Assembly (NCBI GenBank): GCA_944739405.2
Contig: OX123192.2
Span: 52,752,486-52,816,485 of the forward strand
DNA length: 64,000 nucleotides
DNA from: Euclidia mi
Taxonomy: Eukaryota; Arthropoda; Insecta; Lepidoptera; Erebidae
Direction: 5' to 3'
Positions 52,029 to 63,249 of the stretch are shown piece by piece; positions within the stretch are counted from its first letter, which is position 1; every line of letters begins with the position of its first letter. Below the pieces are notes generated by a model. It did not search any database and was not told the origin of the DNA. It worked only from the letters and a program-made list of their open reading frames with translations. A program made the position numbers and the translations under genes.

Positions 52029-52595
52029 TTTCGGCGCCATGGCACCATCATCAGGACACCCCCAGAGGATCCACAAATGAAACCACACAATTAACTGAAA
52101 ACTGCATTATATTTTGGGAAGAAACCTCACGATACCCAAGTCCGATCAAAAGTGTCATGGCCGCCCGCCGTCGCATTAGCTTACTCGGTATCAAAACATT
52201 ATACATTTAATTGCAAGATTTATATTATCGTATGTATGAACTTTCAATTAATCTTTATAATTAAGAAACAATATAGAATTCCAGTTACTTTAGCTAAAGC
52301 GTCGAAATACGTCTTGATAAATTTAATTAGTTATAATATTAATTACCAAAATGTGTTGGCGGGCGACTATTTAAAGACAATATAAACCAATACAGCGTCA
52401 AGAAATATATGTAAATACAGAAATGTAACACAATTTATATAATATTAATTACAAGCAAATGCAATTAATATTTTACTGGTTATTTAGTTAAAATTACATT
52501 AAAATAATATTAACTTCCGGGTTAGTTATCATTTAGCCATCTAGATGGCTCTGCTCTACGTTTATGCGTTAACAAACCATCTCAGTGCGCCCATA
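52029..52595 (-). repeat. Element 1 terminal repeat, outer copy
   Basis: 567 bp, paired with 56382-56948 at a constant offset of 4,353 bp. Its first 421 bp are also present in duplication unit 1 at 49487-49907. Open frames within it recur in each copy and are not genes. Confidence 0.85.
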
Positions 52596-53439
52596 CGGCC
52601 ATACTGACAACAAGCGCGCTCTCTGCGCTTGCAAAATTACAAATTATAAAGTTTTTATGACTCTACATTCAGGTGGGTAATTGATAAATTACTGGTGTGC
52701 TTCTTTAAGATGTGTAGTTATAATCTTAACCAGTCACATGCCAGAGCAAGCACCAAGTTACTATCACAATATAATCTTATCCAGTCACATCATGCTAGAG
52801 CAAGCAACAAGTTATTATCACAATAACAACCTCATACAATGACAATACAAAAATGAATATAGAATAAACGAAAAAGTAAACAGTTTAGACATCAACACAC
52901 AGTTATTATCAGTGAACTGTTATCAGCAGACAGTTACTGGCAGTTACCAATGTGGTATCAGTAAACAATACAAAATCAGCAATAGTTCTCTAGATTTAAA
53001 CAGTAAACTTCCAAGTTAATATAGTGATCACAATAAATAAATAAAGTATTGCAGCTTTAACAAAGTACTTTATAAACAAAATGTAAACAATTTCATCATC
53101 AGCAGACAGTACAATATTATCAAACAGTTATCTCAGTTGCAATTATATGTTTACACACACATAATAACGAAAGTTAAAAATTATAGCTTGCATAAAATTA
53201 ACAAACAGAGATGGTAACAACTGAACCACAAGGGACAGTTCAATTCTCAAACAGATTCTCACATTAATAAACATACTATTCAAACAAATAGTTTACAACA
53301 TTAATAACAGGCAATCGCTCATCTTGAGTCTAGCCTTCCAAACTACAGGCATCATCCACCTCGGATCTAGCCTTACAAACATCAGGCATCACCCATGGCT
53401 AAGCCAACTTGTGGCATCACCGACATAGGGATCTAGCCC

Positions 53440-53680
53440 ACAAACGGCATCACACATTACGGGATCTAGCCAACACACGGCATCACCCATCACGGGATCT
53501 AGCCAACACACGGCATCACCCATCACGGGTTCTAGCCAACACACGGCATCACCCATCACGGGATCTAGCCAACACACGGCATCACCCATCACGGGTTCTA
53601 GCCAACACACGGCATCACCCATCACGGGTTCTAGCCAACACACGGCATCACCCATCCCGGGTTCAGCCACCCAAACATCA
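53440..53680 (-). repeat. 33-bp minisatellite in element 1 (about 7 units)
   Basis: The unit on the minus strand reads as GATCCCGTGATGGGTGATGC, then CGTGTGTTGGCTA. It is a multiple of three, so it keeps an open frame with the peptide unit MGDAVCWLDPV. There are no spacers between units. Variants GGGATC/GGGTTC alternate. Confidence 0.92.
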
Positions 53681-53859
53681 GGCATCACCCATGGCTAAGC
53701 CAACTTGTGGCATCACCAACATAGGGATCTAGCCCACAATTGGCATCACCCATCCCGGGTCTAGCCATTCAAACAACCCTATAGGATATAGCCCTCAACA
53801 AAATGACAATATCACAATTAAAAGAGCACAGAAAAGTAACACAATTACAATAACACTGT

Positions 53860-54070
53860 CATAAAAGCAGTTTCAAAAACAGTTATGGAGAACACAGTTC
53901 TATAAAACATTATTTTATATAAAAAAAACATTTATATAAAACACATTTATAGAAACCACAGTTATAGAAAACACTGTTATATAGAGCAGTTATATAAAAC
54001 TCAGTAACTTATATAAAACATAGTCATATGAAACACAGTTACAAAAATACAGTTTAGTCATTATACGCCC
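53860..54070. repeat. Degenerate short repeats in element interior (mirrored at 60030-60200)
   Basis: Words such as ACAGTTATAGAAAACAC and ATTTATATAAAACACA recur about every 17-20 bases. The inverted counterpart in element 2 carries the same pattern. Confidence 0.55.
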
Positions 54071-56381
54071 ATACGGTCGACTGCTCAGTCAGTTGTTGAT
54101 GTTGATCAGCAACAAAGGTTAGCAAGCAATGCTGGGGTCCAGCTTAGTACAGACAGCGTTCATGCCGCATGTGTGCGCGTAGCCCACAGACGAAACCACC
54201 GACGTCATAGGGGTGGGCCACCGTCATCCATACATATTAATCAGTAAAGGACCGCTCGTCCATCCTCTCTTCACGCTAAGTCCAGGACCCAGGTCATCTG
54301 CCAGGATGTCATCTTCAACCTGTAACACTCAAAAGGCAGGTGGTGGGCAACAATTCCCACCCAAGTATTAGTTCCATGAACCTTTGTAACTGTAGATGAA
54401 ATAAACTTCTACTCTTGCAAAGTGGTGCGGCCTATTAAGCGGTATCTATATATCAGGCATGTTCAACCCGTGCATTGGTCTGTAAGTTAGCTTTGCTACA
54501 AAAGTGTTGGAGGCCATATTTTACACCTAAGGTAAAATACAAAAAACAGTAGACACTGAATTTTCTCAGGTTCTGTCTGACAGTGCCATTTTAGATAATC
54601 AAATGTTAAAGTTATCAGGATACACATTTGTAGTTTTGATAAAACAGTTATAACTTTTACTAAAACTAATAAAACTAATATATTCAAAATAAGTTTTATC
54701 CACATCAAACAAGAAAACAATATGGCAAGAACAAGGAGAGGCCTATGTTCAGCCATGAACAGTCAGACTGTGGATGATGATCATAAATATGAAATGATTT
54801 CAAACTATGTTGCAGATTCAAGGATTTCGAAAATACTAGTGCTATAATTATTACTTTCATGTAAGAACCAGTCGAATCCAATATTGAATATGTTTAGGCA
54901 TAATGCATGCTGTAAAATTGTTGAACTGTTTGCTAATTGAGCCATAAAAGAGAAATTTACAAGCTACCGGTATTTCAGAGCAAGATTAGTGCTTTCTTAT
55001 ATCTTTTTTTATGATTCCACTCAGTTAAGGAATTTACTATAATAAACCATAATATAAAAGTTAATAAAGACATTCAAATATTGGTATTTTATAATGAATT
55101 CAACATTTTATTTATTTATATAAATAAACCTTTATTTTCTGAAATACATGTTTTTATTTATGATTTCTCTACACATTAACTCTTTCATTAGGTAATTCAA
55201 TTAATAATTGTTTATCTGAATAAATAAACTCAAACTGACTCTAATCATAACTGACTTGGAAATAAAGCATGAGTAGTCCATACAGTTACTTTTATTTGCT
55301 AAGAATAGATACTGCTAAATGGGAAAAGAGACATGGATTTTCACATCATGTTCTTTAAACTCACTTATCATTATGGTAATTATGTTGGGTTCCATTGTCT
55401 GTTATTATATTACCATATAACCTGTGATATTACCTTAACTTGAGCTCCAAGTTGACATTAACAATTTCAACATTATGTTAAAAGGAAATCATGTAGGCAC
55501 CTACAGAGACCACAAATATATAATAAAACCTATTTTGTAACTTTACAAATATTAGTTTTAATGTTTTACCATTGAGATAACCTATTGACTACCAATTGAA
55601 TGCATATTCAGCACATCAATTAGCTTATTTAAACTGAAAGCAAATCAGGTACCTAATTTATACAATTGATCTATATCAGAGCTTCGACTTGAAAAGGGCA
55701 GGTGTACTGTTCTTTACTATATAATAATTACATTAGTAGAACCACATTTATAATAACAAAGTTATTTTCTCTTTCTTGTGTAATAAGTGTGTGACCATCT
55801 CCGATGTCGAGTTTTACAGAAACTTTCCGACATGGTCGACAAGACTATAAGCACAGTAGCACTGTTATGCTAAGACTACAGACTTGTTTGTTAAATCTGT
55901 GCTGTTATGTACCAAACGTGGATAAACAACAGTTACCTACTTCATTTATACTGTATGTTTATCTGGTAAGTAATCCTTACGGGGGCAATAGGTAATCATG
56001 TAAACAAACAGCACCATGATTTATAAAATGTTAAAGGATGCTTCTCAAAAACTCTAATCAAATCAGCTCTGGATAAATACCTCTGTCAGTGCATCAACAA
56101 CCCGCATCTGCAACCTCTGGTAGAGCTCACAGCAGAACAGCGTTCGCGCCACAGCACACCCTCACCCCGGTGACCGGCGTAGTCGCTCTCGCTCGTACGA
56201 TAACTCCGACACACCGTGCGGTCTCCGAACAGGGTTGACAAGCGCCAAACACGGCTTCCAAGTGCTTGTCGCACCAGTCTTCAGGGCATCATTGGAATTG
56301 GCGGCCAAGCCAAGAGATCCATTACTTTCGCGCCAAATGTATTTCTCGATGTCTCTTTGGGGGCGCTGATCCCACCGCTGC

Positions 56382-56948
56382 TTTCGGCGCCATGGCACCA
56401 TCATCAGGACACCCCCAGAGGATCCACAAATGAAACCACACAATTAACTGAAAACTGCATTATATTTTGGGAAGAAACCTCACGATACCCAAGTCCGATC
56501 AAAAGTGTCATGGCCGCCCGCCGTCGCATCAGCTTACTCGGTATCAAAACATTATACATTTAATTGCAAGATTTATATTATCGTATGTATGAACTTTCAA
56601 TTAATCTTTATAATTAAGAAACAATATAGAATTCCAGTTACTTTAGCTAAAGCGTCGAAATACGTCTTGATAAATTTAATTAGTTATAATATTAATTACC
56701 AAAATGTGTTGGCGGGCGACTATTTAAAGACAATATAAACCAATACAGCGTCAAGAAATATATGTAAATACAGAAATGTAACATAATTTATATAATATTA
56801 ATTACAAGCAAATGCAATTAATATTTTACTGGTTATTTAGTTAAAATTACATTAAAATAATATTAACTTCCGGGTTAGTTATCATTTAGCCATCTAGATG
56901 GCTCTGCTCTACGTTTATGCGTTAACAAACCATCTCAGTGCGCCCATA
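56382..56948 (-). repeat. Element 1 terminal repeat, inner copy
   Basis: 567 bp. It differs from the outer copy at single bases, such as CGCATCAGC against CGCATTAGC and ACATAATTT against ACACAATTT. Confidence 0.85.
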
Positions 56949-56952
56949 TATA

Positions 56953-57548
56953 TATGGGCGCACTGGAGATGGTTTGTTTCATAGTAGATCTAAGCATAAA
57001 CGTAGAGCAGAGCCATCTAGATGACTAAATGATAACTAAACCGGAAGTTAATATTATTTTAATGTAATTTTAACTAAATAACCAATAAAATATTGATTGC
57101 ATTTGCTTGTAATTAATATTATATAAATTGTGTTACATTTCTGTATTTACATATATTTCTTAACGCAGTATTGGTTGATATCGTCTTTAATAGTTTGGCT
57201 AGCTTTGTTGCCCGCCAACACATTTTTGTAATTTTATAACTAATTAAATTTATCAAGACGTATTTCGACGCTTTAGCTAAAGGAACTGTAATTCTATATT
57301 GTTTCCTAATTATAAAGATTAATTGAAAGCTCATACATACGATAATTTAAATATTATGTATTATTGAATATGTTTTGATACTAAGTTATGTTGATGCGAC
57401 GGCGGGCGGCCATGACACTTTTGGTTCGGACATTCGTATCGTGATTTCGTGAAGTTCAAGAAATATATTGCAGTTAACAGTGAATTTAACTAGTTTCATT
57501 TATGGTTCCTGGGGTGTCCTGACGAGTGAGGGTGCCCAGGCGCCGAAA
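56953..57548 (+). repeat. Element 2 terminal repeat, inner copy
   Basis: 596 bp, begins TATGGGCGCACTGGAG and ends GGCGCCGAAA. Together with element 1 it forms the central palindrome GTGCGCCCATATATATATGG (56938 onward). Confidence 0.85.
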
Positions 57549-60295
57549 GCAGCGGTGGGATCAGCGCCCCCTAAGATACATCGAGAAATACATTTGGCGC
57601 GAAAGTAATGGATCTCTTGGCTTGGCCGCCAAATACTAATGATGACCTGAAACCTGAAGACAGATGCGACAAGCGCTTGGAAGCCATGTATGGCGCTTGT
57701 CAACCCTGATCGGAGACGGCACGGTGTGTCGGACTGTCGGAGATTTGGCGAGCACGTCTACATTTGCACCACCTGTGATTTGCACGTGAGGCCACATACG
57801 AGCGAGAGCGACTACGCCGGTCACCGGGGTGTGCTGTGGCGCAAACGCTGTTCTGCTTTGAGTTCTACCAGAGATTGCAGATGCGGGTTGTTGATGCACT
57901 GACAGAGGTATTTATCCAGAGCTGATATGATTAGAGTTTTTGAGAAACATCCTTTATGGTGCATGTTTGTTCACATGATTACCTATTGCCCCAGTAAGGA
58001 TTACCAGATAAACATACAGTAAAAATTAAGTAACTGTTGTTTATCTACGTTTGGTACTTAACAGTGCTACTGTGCTTATAGTCATGTTATGCCGTCGACC
58101 ATGTCGGAAAGTTTCTGTATAACTCGACATCAGAGATGCTCACACACTTATTAAGTTATTACCTACCTATCTAAATATCTGTCGCTTAATTTTATACCTA
58201 TATAGAATGATTTTTCCCAACAATGATGATAAGTCCTTGCTTAACCCAAACTACTGAAGCTAGAAACAGACAGTAGATTCCTTTATGGACATGGGCACTC
58301 ACTTAGGTTCTATAATTGTCTACCTCTGAGCATTTTAGGTTGAAAGTCTTAAGACAGATGACTGCTAATCTTTTATAAATACCAAGCCTTAGTGTTATAC
58401 TTGGTAAATACAATTTATTTTAATTGTGAGTTCATTTTCACTAAAAGTTAGTGGCATATATATTCATGGTGACAATCAGTGATAAACCAATAAAATTTAG
58501 TGCCAACCTTATTGCTTAGCTTTTGTGGGATACAAGACAGTTAGGAACTTAGACTTTACTTTATGGTTAGGAATATGATTATTAACATAATGATAAGTGG
58601 GTTTAAAGAACATGATGTGAAAATCCATGTCTCTTTTCCCATTTAGCAGTATCTATTCTTAGCAAATAAAAGTAACTGTATGGACTTCTCATGCTTTATT
58701 TCCAAGTCAGTTATGATTAGAGCTAGTTTGAGTTTATTTATTCAGATAAACAATTATTAATTGTGTATGGATGAATAAGAATTACATTAACATCACATGT
58801 TAACAGTTTAAAATAAATATTAACATTATTTTGAAAAATCTCCTTAAATATACTGTCAAATAGATATAAACTCACCACCATATTTACTAAACACATTAAT
58901 AATAAAACAATACATAAAATTAAAGTTGAATTACCTAATGAAAGAGTTAATGTGTAGAGAAATCATAAATAAAAACATTTATTTCAGAAAAGAAAGGTCT
59001 ATTTATATAAATAAAATGTTGAATTCATTATAAAATACCAATATCTGAATGACTTTATTAACTTTTATATTATGGTTTATTGTAGTAAATTCCTTAACTG
59101 AGTGGAATCATTTTTAAAAATAAGAAAGCACTAATCTTGCTCTGAAATACCGGAGCTTGTTAATTTCTCTTTTATGGCTCAATTGACAAACAGTTCAACA
59201 ATTTTACAGCATGCACTATGCTTAAACATATTCAATATTGGATTCGACTGGTTCTTACATGAGAGTAATAATTATAGCACTAGTATTTTCGAAATCCTTG
59301 AATCTGCAACATAGTTTGAAATCATTTCATATTTATGATATCATCCACAGTCTGACTGTTCACGGCTGAACATAGGCCTCTTTTTGTTCTTGCCATATTG
59401 TTTTCTTGTTTGATGCGGATAAAACTTATTTTGAATATATTAAGTTATAACTGTTTTATCAAAACTACAAATGGGTATCCTGATAACTTTAATATTTGAT
59501 TATCTAAAATGGCACTGTCAGACAGAAACTGAGAAAATTCAGTGTCTACTGTCTTTTGTATTTTACCTTAGGTGTAAAATATGGCCTCCAACACTGTTGT
59601 AGCAAAGCTAACTTACAGACCAATGCACAGGTTGAACATGCCTGATATATAGATACAGCTTAATAGGCCGCATCACTTTGCAAGAGTAGAAGTTTATTTC
59701 ATCTACAGTTACAAAGGTTCATGGAACTAATACTTGGGTGGGAAATGTTGCCCACCACCTGCCTTTTGAGTGTTACAGGTTGAAGATGACATCCTGGCAG
59801 ATGACCTGGGTCCTGGACTTAGCGTGAAGAGAGGATGGACGAGCGGTCCTTTACTGATTAATATGTATGGATGACGGTGGCCCACCCCTTTGACGTCGGT
59901 GGTTTCGTCTGTGGGCTACGCGCACACATGCCGCATGAACGCTGTACTAAGCTGGACCCCAGCATTGCTTGCTAAGCTTTGTTGCTGATCAACATCAACA
60001 ACTGACTGAGCAGTCGACCGTATGGGCGTATAATGACTAAACTGTATTTTTATGTAACTGTGTTTTATATAAGTTACTGAGTTTTATATAACTGTGCTCT
60101 ATATAACCTTGTTTTCTATAACTGTGGTTTCTATAAATGTGTTTTATATAAATGTTTTTTATATAAATGTTTTATAGAACTGTGTAGTCCGGTAACTGTG
60201 TTTTTGAAACTGATTTTATGACAGTGTTATTGTATTTGTGTTATTTTTCTGTGCTCTTTTAATTGTGATATTGTCATTTTGTTGAGGGCTATATC

Positions 60296-60630
60296 CCGTG
60301 ATGGGTGATGCCGTGTGTTGGCTAGATCCCGTGATGGGTGATGCCGGGTGTTGGCTAGATCCCGTGATGGGTGATGCCGTGTGTTGGCTAGATCCCGTGA
60401 TGGGTGATGCCGTGTGTTGGCTAGATCCCGTGATGGGTGATGCCGTGTGTTGGCTGGATCCCGTGATGGGTGATGCCGTGTGCTGGCTAGATCCCGTGAT
60501 GGGTGATGCCGTGTGTTGGCTAGATCCCGTGATGGGTGATGCCGTGTGTTGGCTGGATCCCGTGATGGGTGATGCCGTGTGTTGGCTAGATCCCGTAATG
60601 GGTGATGCCGTTTGTGGGCTAGATCCCTAT
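60296..60630 (+). repeat. 33-bp minisatellite in element 2 (about 10 units)
   Basis: The same unit as in element 1 in the opposite genomic orientation, 10 copies with few changes. The open frame 60298-60666 (122 codons) runs through it and slightly beyond; coding use is unproven. Confidence 0.92.
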
Positions 60631-61454
60631 GTCGGTGATGCCACGAGTTGGCTTAGCCATTGGTGATGCCTGATGTTTTGGTGGCTGAACCCGGGATGGG
60701 TGATGCCTGTAGTTTGTAAGGCTAGATCCGAGGTGGATGATGCCTGTAGTTTGAAAGGCTAGACTCGAGATGAGCGATTGCCTGTTATTAATGTTGTATA
60801 CTATTTGTTTGAATAGTATGTTTATAAATATGAGAAACTGTTACCAATATTGAACTGTCATTGTGGTTCAGTTGTTGCTATCTGTGTTGTTAATTTTATG
60901 CAAGCAATAATTTACCTTTCGTTATTATGTGTGGAAACATGAAATTGTAACTGAGATAACTGATAATATTGTATTGTCTGCTGATCTTAAACTTATTTAC
61001 ATTTTGTTTACACATCAAGTGCTTTGTTAAAGCTGTAATACTTGTTTATTGTGATCACAATATTAACTTGAAGTTTAAATCTAGAGAACTAATGCTGATT
61101 TCGTATTGTTTACTGATACTACATTGTTAACCGACAGTAACTGTCTGCTGATAACAGTTCACTGATAATAACTGTGTGTATGTCTAAACTGTTTACTTTT
61201 TCGTTTATTCTATACTTTTGTACAACCTGTAATTCATTTTTGTATTGTCATTGTATGAGGTTGTTATTGTGATAGTAACTTGTTGCTTGCTCTAGCATGA
61301 TGTGACTGGATAAGATTATATTGTGATAGTAACTTGGTGCTTGCTCTAGTATCATGTGACCAATAATTTGTTAATTACCTGAATGTAGAGTCATAAAAAC
61401 TTTATAATTTGTAATTTTCAAGCGCAGGGAGCGCGCTTGTTGTCAGTATGGCCG

Positions 61455-62050
61455 TATGGGCGCACTGGAGATGGTTTGTTTAATTGTAGATCTAAGCATA
61501 AACGTAGAGCAGAGCCATCTAGATGACTAAATGATAACTAAACCGGAAGTTAATATTATTTTAATGTAATTTTAACTAAATAACCAATAAAATATTGATT
61601 GCATTTGCTTGTAATTAATATTATATAAATTGTGTTACATTTCTGTATTTACATATATTTCTCAACGCAGTATTGGTTGATATCGTCTTTAATAGTTTGG
61701 CTAGCTTTGTTGCCCGCCAACACATTTTTGTAATTTTATAACTAATTAAATTTATCAAGACGTATTTCGACGCTTTAGCTAAAGGAACTGTAATTCTATA
61801 CTGTTTCCTAATTATAAAGATTAATTGAAAGCTCATACATACGATAATTTAAATATTATGTATTATTGAATATGTTTTGATACTAAGTTATGTTGATGCG
61901 ACGGCGGGCGGCTATGACACTTTTGGTTCGGACATTCGTATCGTGATTTCGTGAAGTTCAAGAAATATATTGCAGTTAACAGTGAATTTAACTAGTTTCA
62001 TTTATGGTTCCTGGGGTGTCCTGACAAGTGAGGGTGCCCAGGCGCCGAAA
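61455..62050 (+). repeat. Element 2 terminal repeat, outer copy
   Basis: 596 bp at a constant offset of 4,502 bp from the inner copy, with only occasional base changes. Confidence 0.85.
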
Positions 62051-62054
62051 TATA

Positions 62055-62270
62055 CGTACACTCTCTGTGACGTGACACGTAGTCAATAATTTTGTCGATA
62101 TCTTAGTGTTGTTCATCGATATTAATATTTCTAATGTAAATATTTTGCGTGAAGTGGATTTGGCAGAGTAGTGTGCTGTTCGATTGTTGTAAGGTAATAA
62201 GAAAATAATGAACCTTTTCATAACATTTTTTTATTAAAATAATAAATAATAATATTGTAGGTAAATGTAT
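62055..62270. other. Spacer between element 2 and the Mutator/YqaJ gene
   Basis: AT-rich, with TATCGATATTAATATT-like words. No gene. Confidence 0.4.
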
Positions 62271-62288
62271 AGTTTGGTTTAAATATAA

Positions 62289-62993
62289 CTATTTCGTGGC
62301 TAATCCTTTCCTCTCTCTTACTGCTAAATTTCGTGGTATACGACCGTCGAATATTTCTGGTAATAGGCACTCGAAGTAAAAGGTTTCTGATATCGGGTCC
62401 ATTTTCTGCCAAAATGCATCGTCTCTTTTAATTTTTTCGTACAGTAAGCCTTTAGAGCTCCACAAAATAAAATAGCAGAAAGTTCGGCCAGTGATGTGTA
62501 ATTGCCCTTGGATTTGGTAGTAATAATTATGATTCCTCTTTAATTCTAGCCTGTCGTTTTTAAATATGCAGATGTCTATTTTCTTTTGTTCTATTCCTTC
62601 TTTAGGTGTTAAATCAACAATTTTGTAAGGACAGTTCACTTCCATTATCGAATTTTCTTCAACAAGACCATCAGGACATGCTGCCAAAAACGGTTTATGT
62701 TTGTCGACAAATAATCCACATTTTGATACCGGTAGTCCTGTTTCTTGTGTGAATTGTTGTATTGCTTCATCTTCTTTTTCTTTACTATTATTTGTAGCAA
62801 GAGTGCCTATAAATTGAGAATAAAGCAAAGATTTTAATAGTCCTGTTACTGACGATGTTTTCCGTAGTTTACAAATTCGACCGAAGTTGGATGCTGTAAG
62901 ACGTTTACGTCTTTCAACTGCCCACAACTTATTCTCGCTCTGGCCTACAGTGTTTTGTTTCAGCTCATCAAATTTGGTGTTCCTTAACTCCAA
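62289..62993 (-). pseudogene. YqaJ/lambda-exonuclease-like domain of a transposon protein
   Basis: A 234-residue frame. It starts with SENKLWAVERRKRLTASNFG, the conserved RLTASNFG of transposon-linked YqaJ nucleases. Then come FLAACPDGLVEE (catalytic Asp), IMEVNCPYKI, NYYYQIQGQLHITG, and AFWQKMDPISETFYFECLLP. Family members have E-x-K (EVKCP) at the second catalytic position; here the codon at 62634-62636 gives Asn (EVNCP), so a metal-site or catalytic Lys is lost. This would be a 5'-3' exonuclease acting with the upstream transposase part. It is joined in order to 63000-63245. Confidence 0.75.
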
Positions 62994-62999
62994 AATAAA

Positions 63000-63245
63000 T
63001 TAATCTTTCTTTTGCTGAAATAACTCAGGTGGCAGATCTGGTTCTAAATCTGATTGACCATAATTCTCATCAGGTCCAGTAACTTTTTTTCTTTTGTTTG
63101 GTACATCATCGCATAACGCAATTTTTCTTTTACGGCACCTTTCTGTATTTATTTTGGAGCGCCGTTTCCTCTCAATAAACTGTTTAGTATACTTGCCAGG
63201 GCTACAATCTTGAAGTTTTTTTGAAAGGCGTGAATGGATAGCCAT
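63000..63245 (-). pseudogene. Linker of the Mutator/YqaJ protein
   Basis: 81 codons of basic sequence (FIERKRRSKINTERCRKRKI, nuclear-localisation-like; then an acidic DLEPDLPPELFQ) leading towards the YqaJ domain. It ends in a stop 6 bases before the next frame opens. In related proteins this region joins the two enzymatic parts. Confidence 0.6.
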
Positions 63246-63249
63246 TTCA

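Larger units (their letters stand above)
49943..52449 (+). repeat. Tandem duplication, unit 2 (2,507 bp)
   Basis: Copy of 47401-49907. It starts TCACTCTCATCCAATATTAT, which in unit 1 is LINE coding sequence but here is preceded by the fold-back junction. At its right end it continues without a break into the rest of the first LTR-like repeat, so unit 2 holds the original right flank and unit 1 the original left flank. Confidence 0.93.
52025..56952 (-). mobile_element. Non-coding element 1 with 567-bp terminal direct repeats and TATA flanks
   Basis: 52029-52595 and 56382-56948 are direct repeats of identical length (567 bp) differing at only a few bases. They flank 3.8 kb of interior. TATA stands immediately outside both ends (52025-52028, 56949-56952), as a 4-bp target duplication would. 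The interior is the diverged reverse complement of element 2. No gag or pol motif exists; the only long open frame is the 33-bp repeat array. The pattern (near-identical repeats within an element, about 80% or so similar between elements) is that of LTRs, so a large non-autonomous LTR retrotransposon is the best guess. The repeat ends (TATGGGCGC ... GGCGCCGAAA) are not the usual TG...CA on both sides. Sense is taken as minus, to match element 2. Confidence 0.75.
56949..62054 (+). mobile_element. Non-coding element 2 with 596-bp terminal direct repeats and TATA flanks
   Basis: 56953-57548 and 61455-62050 are direct repeats of identical length (596 bp), nearly identical, around 3.9 kb of interior. 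TATA stands at 56949-56952 and 62051-62054. The interior matches element 1 inverted: 57550-57900 with 56085-56380, the 59215-59400 stretch with 54720-54900, the 33-bp array, and 61200-61440 with 52630-52860. The outer flanks read ..GGACG-TATA at the left of element 1 and TATA-CGTACAC here, consistent with both elements having entered one TATA target. Confidence 0.75.

Noticed and set aside
53440..53680. Possible CRISPR-like array of about 33-bp repeats
   Set aside because: The repeats are contiguous, with no unique spacers, no cas genes and a eukaryotic context. It is a minisatellite.
60298..60666. 122-codon ORF as a protein gene
   Set aside because: It is essentially the 33-bp repeat array read in frame; no start context or other domain supports coding. 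Kept only as a repeat.
52025..62054. Reading the 10-kb palindrome as a single giant inverted-repeat (fold-back) transposon
   Set aside because: Each arm has its own near-identical direct terminal repeats, equal in length within an arm (567 or 596 bp) but different between arms, and TATA at its boundaries. Two separate insertions explain this better than one inverted-repeat element.
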